Source of the DNA: Actinomyces haliotis
GTDB taxonomy: Bacteria; Actinomycetota; Actinomycetes; Actinomycetales; Actinomycetaceae
Assembly (NCBI RefSeq): GCF_015355765.1
Contig: NZ_JACWNA010000001.1
Location: 248,001-312,000 of the forward strand
DNA: 64,000 nucleotides
Direction: 5' to 3'
A program made the translations under genes and the position numbers. This document shows, piece after piece, positions 16,518 through 24,537 of the stretch (positions are counted from its first letter, which is position 1; every line of letters begins with the position of its first letter). Below the pieces are notes generated by a model. The model did not search any database. It was not told where the DNA came from and saw only the letters and a list, made by a program, of their open reading frames with translations.

Positions 16518-19500
16518 GGCGCCTCCTCGTCGCCGCGCGCGGGCTCACGGCCCTGCGGGTGGCTCGCAGCGCCCGGGGACTGGGATGGTCGCCGGTCGGC
16601 GTCGTCACGGCGCAGGACCGCGACGCGGTGTGGACGCGGGCGCTCGACGACGCCGCGGAGGTCCCCTCCTACGACGACGTCGACGCGCTCCTCGCGGCGG
16701 CCGACGCGCTCGGCGCGTCGGGACTGCACCCGGGCGTCGGCTTCGCGGCCGAGGAGGCCGCGCTCGCCCGCGGCGCCCTCACAGCCGGCCTGGTGTGGGC
16801 CGGTCCCTCCCCCGAGGCTCTCGCCCTGCTCTCCGACAAGGCTCGCCTCGCGGGCCTGCTGGACCAGCTCGGCGTCGAGGCGCCGCTCACCTCGGGCGTC
16901 CTCGACGACGTCTCTGCGCTCGAGCGCTTCCGCGAGCGCGTCGACGGCGCGGTCGTCCTCAAGGCGGCGCACGGCGGCGGCGGGCGGGGACTCACCCGGC
17001 TCCTCCCCGGCGCAGACGCGGAGGCCGCGTGGGCGGCGGCCGCCGGGCTCGGACCGCTCATCGCCCAGGCGGCGGCAACGCGCGCCCGGCACCTCGAGGT
17101 CCAGGCCCTGGCCGACGGCGAGCGGGTCCTCACCCTCGGCACCCGGGAGTGCACCGTGCAGCGCCGCTCCCAGAAGCTGATCGAGGAGGCACCGGCGGTC
17201 GTGGTGGCTCCGGAGGCCGTCGTGGTGATGGAGGAGGCGACCCGACGCGTCCTGGGAGCCGTCGGCTATCGCGGCGCCGCCACCTGCGAGTTCCTCCTCC
17301 CCGAGGGCGGCGCGCCCCGGCTGCTCGAGGTCAACGCGCGGCTCCAGGTCGAGCACGCCGTCACCGAGGAGACGACCGGCGTCGACCTCGTCGCCGCGCA
17401 GCTGCTCGTGGCCGAGGGGCGCACCGCCGCCGGGGCGCTCCGTGAGGCCGGCCCCGGGGCCGAGCTCTTGCGCGACCGCGTCACGCTCGCCGGGCACGCC
17501 GTTGAGGCCCGCGTCTACGCGGAGGACCCGGCCACGCTCCTGCCGCAGGCCGACGAGCTGCTCGGCGTCGAGGTCCCGGTGTCCCTGGCCCGCGAGCGCG
17601 AGGCCGTGGCGACCGAGGAGCCGGTCGGGACGCCACGGCTGCGCGTCGAGCGCGGCACGTTCCAGGGCGACGCGCTGCGCCCGGAGTACTCCGAGCCCCT
17701 CGCACTGGTCACGGGCGTGGGCGCCGACCGTGAGGAGGCCGTCAGCGCGCTCGACGAGGCGCTCGGCCAGGTGGCCGTCCGCGGTCCGCTCGCGCTCGTC
17801 CCCTTGCTGCGCCGGGTCCTCCACGAACCGGCCTTCCTCGACCCGCGCGGGCTGTGGACGCGGTGGCTCGAGGACGGCCTCCTGGACGGCCCCGGCCTGA
17901 GCGCGCCGGGCACGGGCGCCCCGCCCGTCCAGGCCGGCCCGTCGTCCGGACCGCAGGAGCTCCGGGCCCCCATGCCGGCGACGCTCCTCTCCGTCCGTTG
18001 CGCCGGGCCCGTCCGCGCGGGCGAGCAGGTCGCGGTGCTCGAGGCGATGAAGATGCGGCTGCCGGTGCGGGCCGAGCAGGACGGCGACCTCGTCGTGGGC
18101 TCCGCCGAGGCGCCGCGGGCGGTGCGCGCCGGTGAGCTCCTCGGGCGCGTCCTGCCGCAGGGGTCCTCCCTGCCAGGGCCTGCGCCGTCGCAGGCTGCTG
18201 TCCCGGGCGACCGCGCGCCGGCGCCGTCCGAGGCACCGGCTCCCGCACCTCGGCGCCGCAGCGCCCGCGAGCGCGTCGAGGAGCTCGTCGATCCCGGCTC
18301 GCTGAGGGACCTCGTCGACGAGGACGCCGTCCTCACGGCCCGCGCCCGGCTCGCCGGCCGCGAGGTCGCGGTGTGGGCCCAGGACCCCACGAGCATGGGC
18401 GGCACCATGGGCCTGGCCGAGTCCCGTCGGGTGGCCGCGCTCATCGACGCCGCCGCCTGCGACGTCGTCCCCGTGCTCTCGCTGCTCGACGGCGGGGGTG
18501 CCCGCGTCCAGGAGGGCGTCGACGCCCTGGCAGGGGCAGGCCTCGTCCTGGCCGCCGAGACGCGCGCCCGAGGCCGCACCGCTCAGGTGGGGCTCGTGCT
18601 CGGCGCCGCCGCCGGGGGCGCGGCCTACGCCCCGGCGCTCACGGACGTCCTCGTCATGGTCGAGGGCGCCGCGCGCGTCCTGCTCACGGGCCCCGCGGTC
18701 GTCGCCTCGGTGACCGGCGAGCAGGTCGACGCCGAGTCCCTCGGGGGCGCTGCCCTCCACGCCCGTCGCGCGGGGACCGCCCACCTCACCGTGCCCGACG
18801 AGCGCGCGGCGTGGGCCGCCGCGCGACGGGTCCTCGGCTACGCGCCGCTTCCCGCTCGCCCGCTCCTCGCCGGGGCGACGCCGACGGGCCGGGCCCTCCC
18901 GATGCGCGTCGGCGGTGCCGGCCGGCTCGCCGTCCCCACGGACCTCGGGACCGGTTCCGTGCTGCCCTCGGACCCCACCCAGCCCTACGACGTCCGTGAC
19001 CTCCTCGCTCGGCTCGTCGACCGCGGGGACCTCCTCGAGCTGCGGCAGGACTGGGCGGCCTCGGCCGTGACGGGGCTGGCCCGAGTGGGCGGGGTGCCGG
19101 TCGGCGTCGTCGCCACCCAGCCGGCGGTGCTCGCGGGCGCGCTCACGGCGCGGACTGCTCAGAAGATCGAGGAGCACCTCGCCCTGTGCGTGCGTCTCGG
19201 ACTGCCCGTGCTCACCGTCGTCGACACGCCGGGGTTCCTGCCCGGGACCGAGTCTGAGGCCGAGGGTGTCGTCCGGCACGGGGCGCGCCTCGTGGAGGCC
19301 TACGCGAGGGCCGGTGAGCGGGCGCGCCTCGTCACGCTCCTCACCCGTCGGGCCTACGGCGGGGCCTACGTCGCCCTCGGCTCCACGCCGCTGGCGGGAG
19401 CGCTCTCGCTCGCGTGGCCGACCGCCCGCCTCGGCGTCATGGACGCGGGATCGGCCGTCGACCTCGTCAACCGACGGGAGCTCGCCGCTGCCCGTTCGGA

Positions 19501-20218
19501 CGGGGGCGACGCGGCCGCCGACGCGCTGCGCTCACGGCTCGTCGCCGAGCAGGAGCGCGAGGAGTCGCCGTCGGGCGCCGTCGAGCGCGGGTGGATAGCC
19601 GAGGTCGTCGATCCGGCCTCCACGAGGGCCCGGCTGGCGACGGCCTTCGCCGCGCCCGGGCCGGGCGCCCCGCTGCTGCGCCCCGTCGGGGGCGTGCGTC
19701 ACCCGGGCGACGGCTGGGTCGAGTGCGGTTGCGGCCGTCGGCACTGGGGGCGCAACGGAGCAGCCGGGATGCTCGTGTGGCGGCGACGCGAGGAGTCCCT
19801 CGAGGTGCTCCTCCAGCTGCGGGCCGCGTGGACGCACCAGGGCGGCACGTGGGGCGTGCCCGGCGGCGCCGTCGCCGACGGCGAGGGCTCCGCGTCGGCC
19901 GCCCTGCGCGAGCTCGAGGAGGAGGCGGGCCTCCCGGCGCGGCTGCTCCGCCTCGGCGCGCCTCACGTCCAGCAGCACCCGGACTGGTCGTACACGACCT
20001 GGACGGCGCAGGGGCCATCGGCGGCCGCGTGGGACGCGCTGCTGCCGGCGGACGGCGAGTCCGACGCCCTGGCCTGGACGACGCTGCGCACGACGGCGTC
20101 GGGCACGTGGGCGCCGCCGGCTCCCTCCGGCGCGCAGGCGGGCCCCCTCCTGCCGGCCCTCGCGGCCGTGTGGGACGAGCTGGCGGCGCTGCTGCCGCAG
20201 CCGGGCTCCCAGGGCTGA
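16514..20218 (+). CDS. single-chain biotin-dependent acyl-CoA carboxylase fused to a C-terminal Nudix hydrolase
   Basis: One open frame of 1,234 residues holds four parts. Residues 1-430 are biotin carboxylase: ATP-grasp LKAAHGGGGRG, RRSQKLIEEAP and LEVNARLQVEHA are intact, although the usual N-terminal NRGEIA is changed to ARGLTA. A biotin carrier domain has EAMKM with Lys513. Residues 584-1050 are both halves of a carboxyltransferase. Residues 1068-1234 are a Nudix domain: WGVPGGAV leads into a full Nudix box from Gly1118 to Leu1140. The first three parts match single-chain carboxylases such as mycobacterial LCC; the Nudix part is extra. GTG at 16514 overlaps the maf stop. The acyl-CoA substrate is unknown. 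Confidence 0.88.
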   Translation: MRRLLVAARGLTALRVARSARGLGWSPVGVVTAQDRDAVWTRALDDAAEVPSYDDVDALLAAADALGASGLHPGVGFAAEEAALARGALTAGLVWAGPSPEALALLSDKARLAGLLDQLGVEAPLTSGVLDDVSALERFRERVDGAVVLKAAHGGGGRGLTRLLPGADAEAAWAAAAGLGPLIAQAAATRARHLEVQALADGERVLTLGTRECTVQRRSQKLIEEAPAVVVAPEAVVVMEEATRRVLGAVGYRGAATCEFLLPEGGAPRLLEVNARLQVEHAVTEETTGVDLVAAQLLVAEGRTAAGALREAGPGAELLRDRVTLAGHAVEARVYAEDPATLLPQADELLGVEVPVSLAREREAVATEEPVGTPRLRVERGTFQGDALRPEYSEPLALVTGVGADREEAVSALDEALGQVAVRGPLALVPLLRRVLHEPAFLDPRGLWTRWLEDGLLDGPGLSAPGTGAPPVQAGPSSGPQELRAPMPATLLSVRCAGPVRAGEQVAVLEAMKMRLPVRAEQDGDLVVGSAEAPRAVRAGELLGRVLPQGSSLPGPAPSQAAVPGDRAPAPSEAPAPAPRRRSARERVEELVDPGSLRDLVDEDAVLTARARLAGREVAVWAQDPTSMGGTMGLAESRRVAALIDAAACDVVPVLSLLDGGGARVQEGVDALAGAGLVLAAETRARGRTAQVGLVLGAAAGGAAYAPALTDVLVMVEGAARVLLTGPAVVASVTGEQVDAESLGGAALHARRAGTAHLTVPDERAAWAAARRVLGYAPLPARPLLAGATPTGRALPMRVGGAGRLAVPTDLGTGSVLPSDPTQPYDVRDLLARLVDRGDLLELRQDWAASAVTGLARVGGVPVGVVATQPAVLAGALTARTAQKIEEHLALCVRLGLPVLTVVDTPGFLPGTESEAEGVVRHGARLVEAYARAGERARLVTLLTRRAYGGAYVALGSTPLAGALSLAWPTARLGVMDAGSAVDLVNRRELAAARSDGGDAAADALRSRLVAEQEREESPSGAVERGWIAEVVDPASTRARLATAFAAPGPGAPLLRPVGGVRHPGDGWVECGCGRRHWGRNGAAGMLVWRRREESLEVLLQLRAAWTHQGGTWGVPGGAVADGEGSASAALRELEEEAGLPARLLRLGAPHVQQHPDWSYTTWTAQGPSAAAWDALLPADGESDALAWTTLRTTASGTWAPPAPSGAQAGPLLPALAAVWDELAALLPQPGSQG

Positions 20219-20254
20219 GTCACCAGGCGACCAGCGGGGCCGCTCCTCGACGAC

Positions 20255-20292
20255 GACGCCGGCCCGTTCCCTCGTGGGGGCGGGCCGGCGTC
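20255..20292. terminator. hairpin between carboxylase-Nudix gene and MarR gene
   Basis: A 12-base-pair stem (20255-20266 with 20281-20292) encloses a 14-base loop that can pair further. It lies between the convergent stops at 20218 and 20309 and probably serves both genes. Confidence 0.7.
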
Positions 20293-20308
20293 CTCGTGCG
20301 CTTGAGGC

Positions 20309-21100
20309 TCAGATCTCGACGTCGCCGGGCTCGACGAGCGAGCGCAGGAGGACGGTGAGCTCTCCGAGCTGCTCGCGGTCGAGGTGGTCGATGACGTGCC
20401 GACGGACGCCGTCGAGGTGGATGGGGGCAGCGGTCCGCAGGAACTCCTCGCCGGCCTGGGTGAGGTGGCAGTTGACGCCGCGCTTGTCCATCGTGCAGGC
20501 GGTGCGCTCGACGTAGCCGGCCTTCTCGAGGCGGCCGACCGTGTGGGTGAGGCGTGAGCGGGAGTGGGAGACGTTCTCAGCGAGGGCGGACATGCGCAGG
20601 GTGCGGTCCTCAGCCTCGGAGAGGCGGACGAGGATCTCGTACTCGTGCATGGAGATCCCGGCCCCGGCCTCGAGCTCGTGGTTGAGCTTGGCGGTGACGG
20701 CGGTGGAGGCGGTGAGGAAGGCGCGCCAGGCGTTCATCTCGGTCGTGTCGAGGTAGCGGGCCTGGGCGGGGGCGCCGCAGGACGAGGCGGCGGAGGACTG
20801 GGCGCAGGCGGTATCGGCCGGAGCCTGGGACTGGCCGCAGGAGGCCGCGTCGGACTGCTCCGCCACGGTGCTCTGCCCGCAGGCGCTCGTCGTGGGAGCG
20901 GCCGCGCTCTGGCCGCAGGAGGAGGCGGGTGCCGAGTCCTGCCCGCAGGCCGTGCTCCCGGGCGCCGCGGCGTCCTGGCCGCAGGAGCTCGGGGTCTCGG
21001 GGACCTGCTGGCCGCAGCTGCTCGCGGGGGCGGCATTCTGCCCGCACGCGGCCGCGGGCGCCGTGGTCTCCGTCTGCTCGATGGTGCTCATCGAACTCAC
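20309..21100 (-). CDS. MarR family regulator with N-terminal Cys-Gly-Gln repeat tail
   Basis: The C-terminal 150 residues are a MarR winged-helix domain: MHEYEILVRLSEA, then MSALAENVSHSRSRLTHTVGRLEKAGYV as recognition helix and DKRGVNCHLTQAG as the wing. The first 110 residues are unusual: seven CGQ triplets plus one CAQ and one CGA, spaced 9-14 residues apart in Ala/Ser/Pro/Thr-rich linkers. The nine cysteines (residues 19, 29, 40, 52, 62, 74, 88, 99, 108) suggest metal binding or thiol sensing; this is inference. GTG at 21100 is chosen because GAGGA lies 8 bases upstream; ATG at 21091 is possible. Targets are unknown. Confidence 0.85.
   Translation of the reverse strand: MSSMSTIEQTETTAPAAACGQNAAPASSCGQQVPETPSSCGQDAAAPGSTACGQDSAPASSCGQSAAAPTTSACGQSTVAEQSDAASCGQSQAPADTACAQSSAASSCGAPAQARYLDTTEMNAWRAFLTASTAVTAKLNHELEAGAGISMHEYEILVRLSEAEDRTLRMSALAENVSHSRSRLTHTVGRLEKAGYVERTACTMDKRGVNCHLTQAGEEFLRTAAPIHLDGVRRHVIDHLDREQLGELTVLLRSLVEPGDVEI
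20774..21046 (-). repeat. coding repeat for nine Cys-Gly-Gln-type units
   Basis: This part of the MarR gene encodes nine cysteine units at roughly 33-base intervals (30-42 bases). On the plus strand each unit appears as CTGGCCGCA or CTGCCCGCA and variants. The linkers differ in length, so expansion was not by exact duplication or is old. Confidence 0.85.
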
Positions 21101-21156
21101 CGTCCGTTCCTCGTGCCCGCGCGCGGGAGGCCGCGCCGGGCCTCCTCGCCGGGTCA

Positions 21157-21168
21157 TTCATATTTGAA
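21157..21168. promoter_or_regulatory. AT-rich palindrome upstream of the MarR gene
   Basis: TTCATATTTGAA has perfect four-base arms (TTCA and TGAA) around an A/T core, and stands out in GC-rich DNA. It lies 57 bases upstream of the MarR GTG. MarR proteins commonly bind such sites and repress their own promoters, so this is a candidate operator. Confidence 0.45.
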
Positions 21169-21249
21169 CGACCTCCGGTGCACCTGTATATCACCGTAGA
21201 CAGGGCGTGGTCTCGTGGGTCCTGTCACCCGCTCGACGTGCTCCGCCGC

Positions 21250-22107
21250 TCAGCCGCGGCGGAGCAGCGTCCGCCCGCCGGCGAGCACGGTGCCACTCAC
21301 CTCGTCCACGGCGATCTCGCAGCCGCACTCCGGCACGGCGCAGGGCGCGAGGAGGCGCAGGTCGACCACCCCGTCCCTGGCAGGCGTGACGGCGAGGCTG
21401 ATCGCGCCGAGAAGGAGGCCGTGGGCGACGACCTCGTCACGCCCGACGGACAGACCAGCCTCGAGGGCGGCCCCCGGTCGGAGGTGAACGGCGTTCCGGT
21501 CTCCGGTCGCCCCACCCCACGCGGCGACCGCCGCGGGCGTGACCCGGACCATGTCGACTGACCGGCCGGCGAGCGCGGACGACGACGCCGCCGCTGCGCG
21601 TAGCGGCCTCGCCGGGGTCGCCTGGTCACGCGCCCCCGACTCGACGGCGGCTCCGGCGGCGTGCTCCGCGACGGTCTCAGGTGCAGGCGCCTGCGCGCTC
21701 CCCTCCGATCTGCGCCGCGCCAGCTCGTGGACGACGAGAACGTCGTCGACCTCCACCTCGGCCCGGGCGGTCCACCAGCCGGCGCGCTCCGCCGCTCGCA
21801 GGGACCGGAGCACCGGCCTGGCGGCGTCGCCCGCGCCGCTCCCCAGGTCGTCGAGGGAGTCTCGGCGCGCGGGCCGGATCCGGCAGCGGCGGTGGACGAG
21901 TCCGTCCCAGGCCACGTCGAGGGCGCCGTCGGCGAGGAGCTCGAGCGCCGCGACCGCGGGCCCGATCGTGCGGGCCGCCGCCGTCACGCCGTCGGGCTCG
22001 TCCCTGCCGGCGCCGGGCAGGAGCGTGCTCAGGACGCGGACCATGGCCGCCTCCCGGGCACGACGAAGCCCCGCCGACTCGGGGTCGACGGGGCTCGCGG
22101 TGCTCAC
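21250..22107 (-). CDS. MaoC-like hotdog-fold dehydratase domain protein
   Basis: The 285-residue protein has a C-terminal MaoC/hydratase segment, ATGDRNAVHLRPGAALEAG then VVAHGLLLGAISL. This holds the Asp, Asn and His positions of (R)-specific enoyl-CoA hydratases. The N-terminal half looks like a second, degenerate hotdog domain, and an Ala-rich linker joins the two. In many actinobacteria MaoC-like genes of the HadA/HadB type lie next to rpmG, as here. Substrates are unknown, and mycolic acid synthesis should not be assumed. GTG at 22107 is supported by TAGCAT (complement of 22114-22119) 6 bases upstream. Confidence 0.72.
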   Translation of the reverse strand: MSTASPVDPESAGLRRAREAAMVRVLSTLLPGAGRDEPDGVTAAARTIGPAVAALELLADGALDVAWDGLVHRRCRIRPARRDSLDDLGSGAGDAARPVLRSLRAAERAGWWTARAEVEVDDVLVVHELARRRSEGSAQAPAPETVAEHAAGAAVESGARDQATPARPLRAAAASSSALAGRSVDMVRVTPAAVAAWGGATGDRNAVHLRPGAALEAGLSVGRDEVVAHGLLLGAISLAVTPARDGVVDLRLLAPCAVPECGCEIAVDEVSGTVLAGGRTLLRRG

Positions 22108-22141
22108 GCCGGAATGCTACCGGCTGTGAGGGGAACCGGCC

Positions 22142-22309
22142 TCAGCGGGTCTCGCGGTGCTCGGTGTGCTTGCCGCAGCGCGAGCAGAACTTGTTGACCG
22201 CGAGGCGGTCAGGGGTGTTCCGCCGGTTCTTCTTGGTGATGTAGTTGCGCTCCTTGCACTCCGAGCAAGCCAGAGTGATCTTGGGGCGAACGTCGCTGGA
22301 CTTAGCCAC
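22142..22309 (-). CDS. rpmG: 50S ribosomal protein L33
   Basis: The 55-residue protein starts [15 protein letters not shown] and has two Cys pairs, CSEC and CSRC, so it is the zinc-binding (C+) form of L33. The ending [11 protein letters not shown] is typical. GTG at 22309 has AGGAGA 5 bases upstream. It lies directly after tRNA-Met on the same strand and before the MaoC-like gene, which has its own leaderless promoter. The tRNA-rpmG arrangement suggests cotranscription. Confidence 0.95.
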   Translation of the reverse strand: MAKSSDVRPKITLACSECKERNYITKKNRRNTPDRLAVNKFCSRCGKHTEHRETR

Positions 22310-22370
22310 GTGTCTCTCCTCTGTGTGATCCTCGAGGGGCGCGCGAGGGCTGCCTTGCTCGAATCTTGCG

Positions 22371-22444
22371 TAGCGGGGGAGGGACTCGAACCCTCGACCT
22401 CACGATTATGAGTCGTGCGCTCTAACCAGCTGAGCTACCTCGCC
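22371..22444 (-). tRNA. tRNA-Met (CAT)
   Basis: The 74-base gene folds as a cloverleaf with D-arm GCTC/GAGC, anticodon loop ACTCATAAT giving CAT, and T-arm GAGGG/CCCTC. The single internal acceptor mismatch is A5 opposite C68, and position 1 is a G-U pair. Without an initiator-type C1-A72 mismatch it is more likely the elongator methionine tRNA. The 3' CCA is not encoded. Confidence 0.93.
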
Positions 22445-22485
22445 ATATCAACACAATGGGGGCCGAAGGGCCCCCGCTGCATCCG

Positions 22486-22557
<72 letters not shown>

Positions 22558-22680
22558 AACGAGCGGGATCCTAGGCAGATCCGGATCACTGTCGCAATCC
22601 GGAGCCGAGTGGACTCGCTCACTGCGGGGCGCCCCACGAGGGGGCGTCCGGATCATCGAACCGGGGCCCGGTGATCGTGG

Positions 22681-22762
22681 TGGCGGGTGAGGGATTCGAA
22701 CCCCCGTAGCATTCCGCGGCTGATTTACAGTCAGCTCCCATTGGCCGCTCGGGCAACCCGCC
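22681..22762 (-). tRNA. tRNA-Tyr (GTA)
   Basis: The 82-base gene is class II with a long variable arm. The acceptor stem is GGCGGGT/ACCCGCC, and the anticodon loop CTGTAAA gives GTA. The T-arm is GGGGG/CCCTC with one wobble. It heads the tRNA-rpmG cluster. A 123-base spacer with no gene separates it from tRNA-Thr. Confidence 0.93.
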
Positions 22763-22808
22763 TCGCGCCTGACGTGGAGCCCGTGGGCTCACCTCTTGGC
22801 GCCGTGGA

Positions 22809-22839
22809 AGAATAGCAAGCCGACGGACCGGGGCGCCAA
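22809..22839 (-). promoter_or_regulatory. candidate promoter for the tRNA-rpmG cluster
   Basis: On the minus strand TATTCT (complement of 22809-22814) matches a -10 box and TTGGCG (complement of 22834-22839) a -35 box, with a 19-base spacer. Transcription would begin some 40 bases before tRNA-Tyr. Confidence 0.45.
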
Positions 22840-22960
22840 TCGCGGGGCTGGGACCCTGCTCACACGCCCTCGAGGGCCCGTCACCGCCCGACGGCAGAGC
22901 GGCGAGATCCTCACGACGCCCCGCCGCTCACCACTACCACCACGTGATGAAAGGACGCCC

Positions 22961-23458
22961 ATGGCCTCCGAGTCCTCCTTCGACGTCGTCTCCAAGCTCG
23001 ACCGGCAGGAGGTCGACAACGCGGTCAACCAGACCGCGAAGGAGATCTCCCAGCGCTACGACTTCCGCGGCGTCGACGCCGGCATCGACCTCTCCGGGGA
23101 CGCGATCACCCTGCAGGCCAACTCGGCCGAGCGGGTCCTGGCGGTCCTCGACGTCCTCCAGTCCAAGCTCTTCCGCCGCGGCGTCTCCCTCAAGGCCCTC
23201 GACCTCGGCGACAAGGAGCCCAAGCCCCAGGGCAAGGTCTACACGATGGTCTGCCCGCTCAAGGAGGGCCTCACGCAGGACGTCGCCAAGCAGATCACCA
23301 AGGCGGTCCGTGACGAGTTCCCCAAGGGCGTCAAGGCGACGATCCAGGGCGACGAGGTCCGCGTCTCCTCCAAGTCGCGTGACGACCTCCAGGCCGTCAT
23401 CACCCTGCTCAAGGGCCTCGACGTCGACGCCGCGCTCCAGTTCGTCAACTACCGCTGA
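22961..23458 (+). CDS. YajQ family nucleotide-binding protein
   Basis: The 165-residue protein starts [21 protein letters not shown] and continues [11 protein letters not shown], the near-invariant YajQ opening. It also has [14 protein letters not shown] and [15 protein letters not shown], and ends ALQFVNYR. YajQ proteins have two ferredoxin-like folds, and some bind cyclic di-GMP and act as transcription cofactors. Whether this one binds the nucleotide is unknown. ATG at 22961 is chosen for the conserved N-terminus and the AAAGGA eight bases upstream. It is divergent from the tRNA-Tyr promoter. Confidence 0.92.
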   Translation: MASESSFDVVSKLDRQEVDNAVNQTAKEISQRYDFRGVDAGIDLSGDAITLQANSAERVLAVLDVLQSKLFRRGVSLKALDLGDKEPKPQGKVYTMVCPLKEGLTQDVAKQITKAVRDEFPKGVKATIQGDEVRVSSKSRDDLQAVITLLKGLDVDAALQFVNYR

Positions 23459-23494
23459 CCGGGTGTCGGCCCCGTCACGGGCCCTGGTCATGGT

Positions 23495-23537
23495 GACGGG
23501 CCCTGCCCACCGCTCGCTGCGGTGGGCAGGGCCCGTC
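23495..23537. terminator. hairpin terminator between yajQ and htpX
   Basis: A 19-base-pair perfect stem (23495-23513 with 23519-23537) closes a five-base loop. It lies between convergent stops at 23458 and 23558. No T-run follows. Confidence 0.8.
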
Positions 23538-23557
23538 GTCGTCACGTGCTCAGCGGC

Positions 23558-24424
23558 TCAGTAGCCGGCCATCTCCTCGAGCCGGCGGATGCGCTGGTCC
23601 ATCGGCGGGTGCGTGGAGAACAGGTTCCTCGCGCCCCCGAAGGGGTTGGCGATCATCATGGCGCTCACGGGCTCGACCTTCGGGTCCTGGGCCATGGGGC
23701 GTGCGGCGACGCCCGTCTCGAGCTTGCGCAGGGCGCTGGCGAGGGCCAGCGGATCGTTGGTGAGGACCGCGCCGTCGTGGTCAGCGTCGTACTCGCGGGT
23801 CCGGGAGACGGCGAGCTGGGTGACCGTGGCGGCGAGTGGGGCCAGGACGGCGAGGAGGATGAGGGCGATCGCGTTGCCCTCGCGGCGGTCGCGGCCGCCT
23901 CCGCCGAACCAGAGGACCATCGAGGAGATGCTCGAGATGATCCCGGCTATGCCGGCGGCGACGGAGCCGGTGAGGATGTCGCGGTTGTAGACGTGGGAGA
24001 GCTCGTGGCCGAGGACGCCGCGCAGCTCGCGCTCGTCGAGGAGCTGCAGGATGCCCTGCGTGCAGCAGACGGCGGCGTGCTCGGGGTCGCGGCCCGTCGC
24101 GAAGGCGTTGGGGCTCATCGTCGGTGCGACGTAGAGGCGGGGCATGGGCTGACCGGCGCTCGCCGAGAGCTCGCGGACGACGGCGTACATGACCGGCGCC
24201 TCCGCCGGCGAGACCTCGATCGCGCCCATGGAGCGCACGGCGAGCCGGTCGGAGTTCCAGTACGAGTAGGCGGTCTGGGCGATGCCGATGACCGGCATGA
24301 TGAACAGCCACACCGAGGAGCCGGTGCCCCGTGCGAGCAGCCAGCCGATGAGGAGCAGGAGGCCCCACAAGCCGCCCATGAGGGCGGCTGTCTTGAGCCC
24401 GTTGTGGTGGTCGGTTGCCGTCAT
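23558..24424 (-). CDS. htpX: M48 family zinc metalloprotease, HtpX-like
   Basis: HtpX is a membrane protease that degrades damaged membrane proteins. The 288-residue protein has two N-terminal helices (about 13-31 and 36-55), the zinc motif HELSH at residues 140-144 with Glu141 as catalytic base, and two further helices (about 153-173 and 184-206). EYDADHDG follows, with Glu211 as the third zinc ligand. NPFGGARNLFSTHPP near the end is typical of the family. ATG at 24424 is preceded by TAGACT (complement of 24431-24436) with a 6-base gap, giving a leaderless transcript. Confidence 0.93.
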   Translation of the reverse strand: MTATDHHNGLKTAALMGGLWGLLLLIGWLLARGTGSSVWLFIMPVIGIAQTAYSYWNSDRLAVRSMGAIEVSPAEAPVMYAVVRELSASAGQPMPRLYVAPTMSPNAFATGRDPEHAAVCCTQGILQLLDERELRGVLGHELSHVYNRDILTGSVAAGIAGIISSISSMVLWFGGGGRDRREGNAIALILLAVLAPLAATVTQLAVSRTREYDADHDGAVLTNDPLALASALRKLETGVAARPMAQDPKVEPVSAMMIANPFGGARNLFSTHPPMDQRIRRLEEMAGY

Positions 24425-24537
24425 GCCCTGAGTCTACGAAGAGCCCCTGGGCGCCTGCTGTGAGGGCTCGTGCCGCGGCCTGCCGGCGCGGACTGCCCGT
24501 CGAGCACGGCCCCTCGCCGTGGCCGCTGGACCCCGGC

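Noticed and set aside
16361-19279. Minus-strand open frame of 972 codons
   Set aside because: Antisense to the carboxylase gene, with no recognisable motif and biased composition.
22458-22475. Hairpin between tRNA-Thr and tRNA-Met as a terminator
   Set aside because: Only 7 base pairs, no T-run, and the tRNAs lie in one cluster; more likely a processing spacer.
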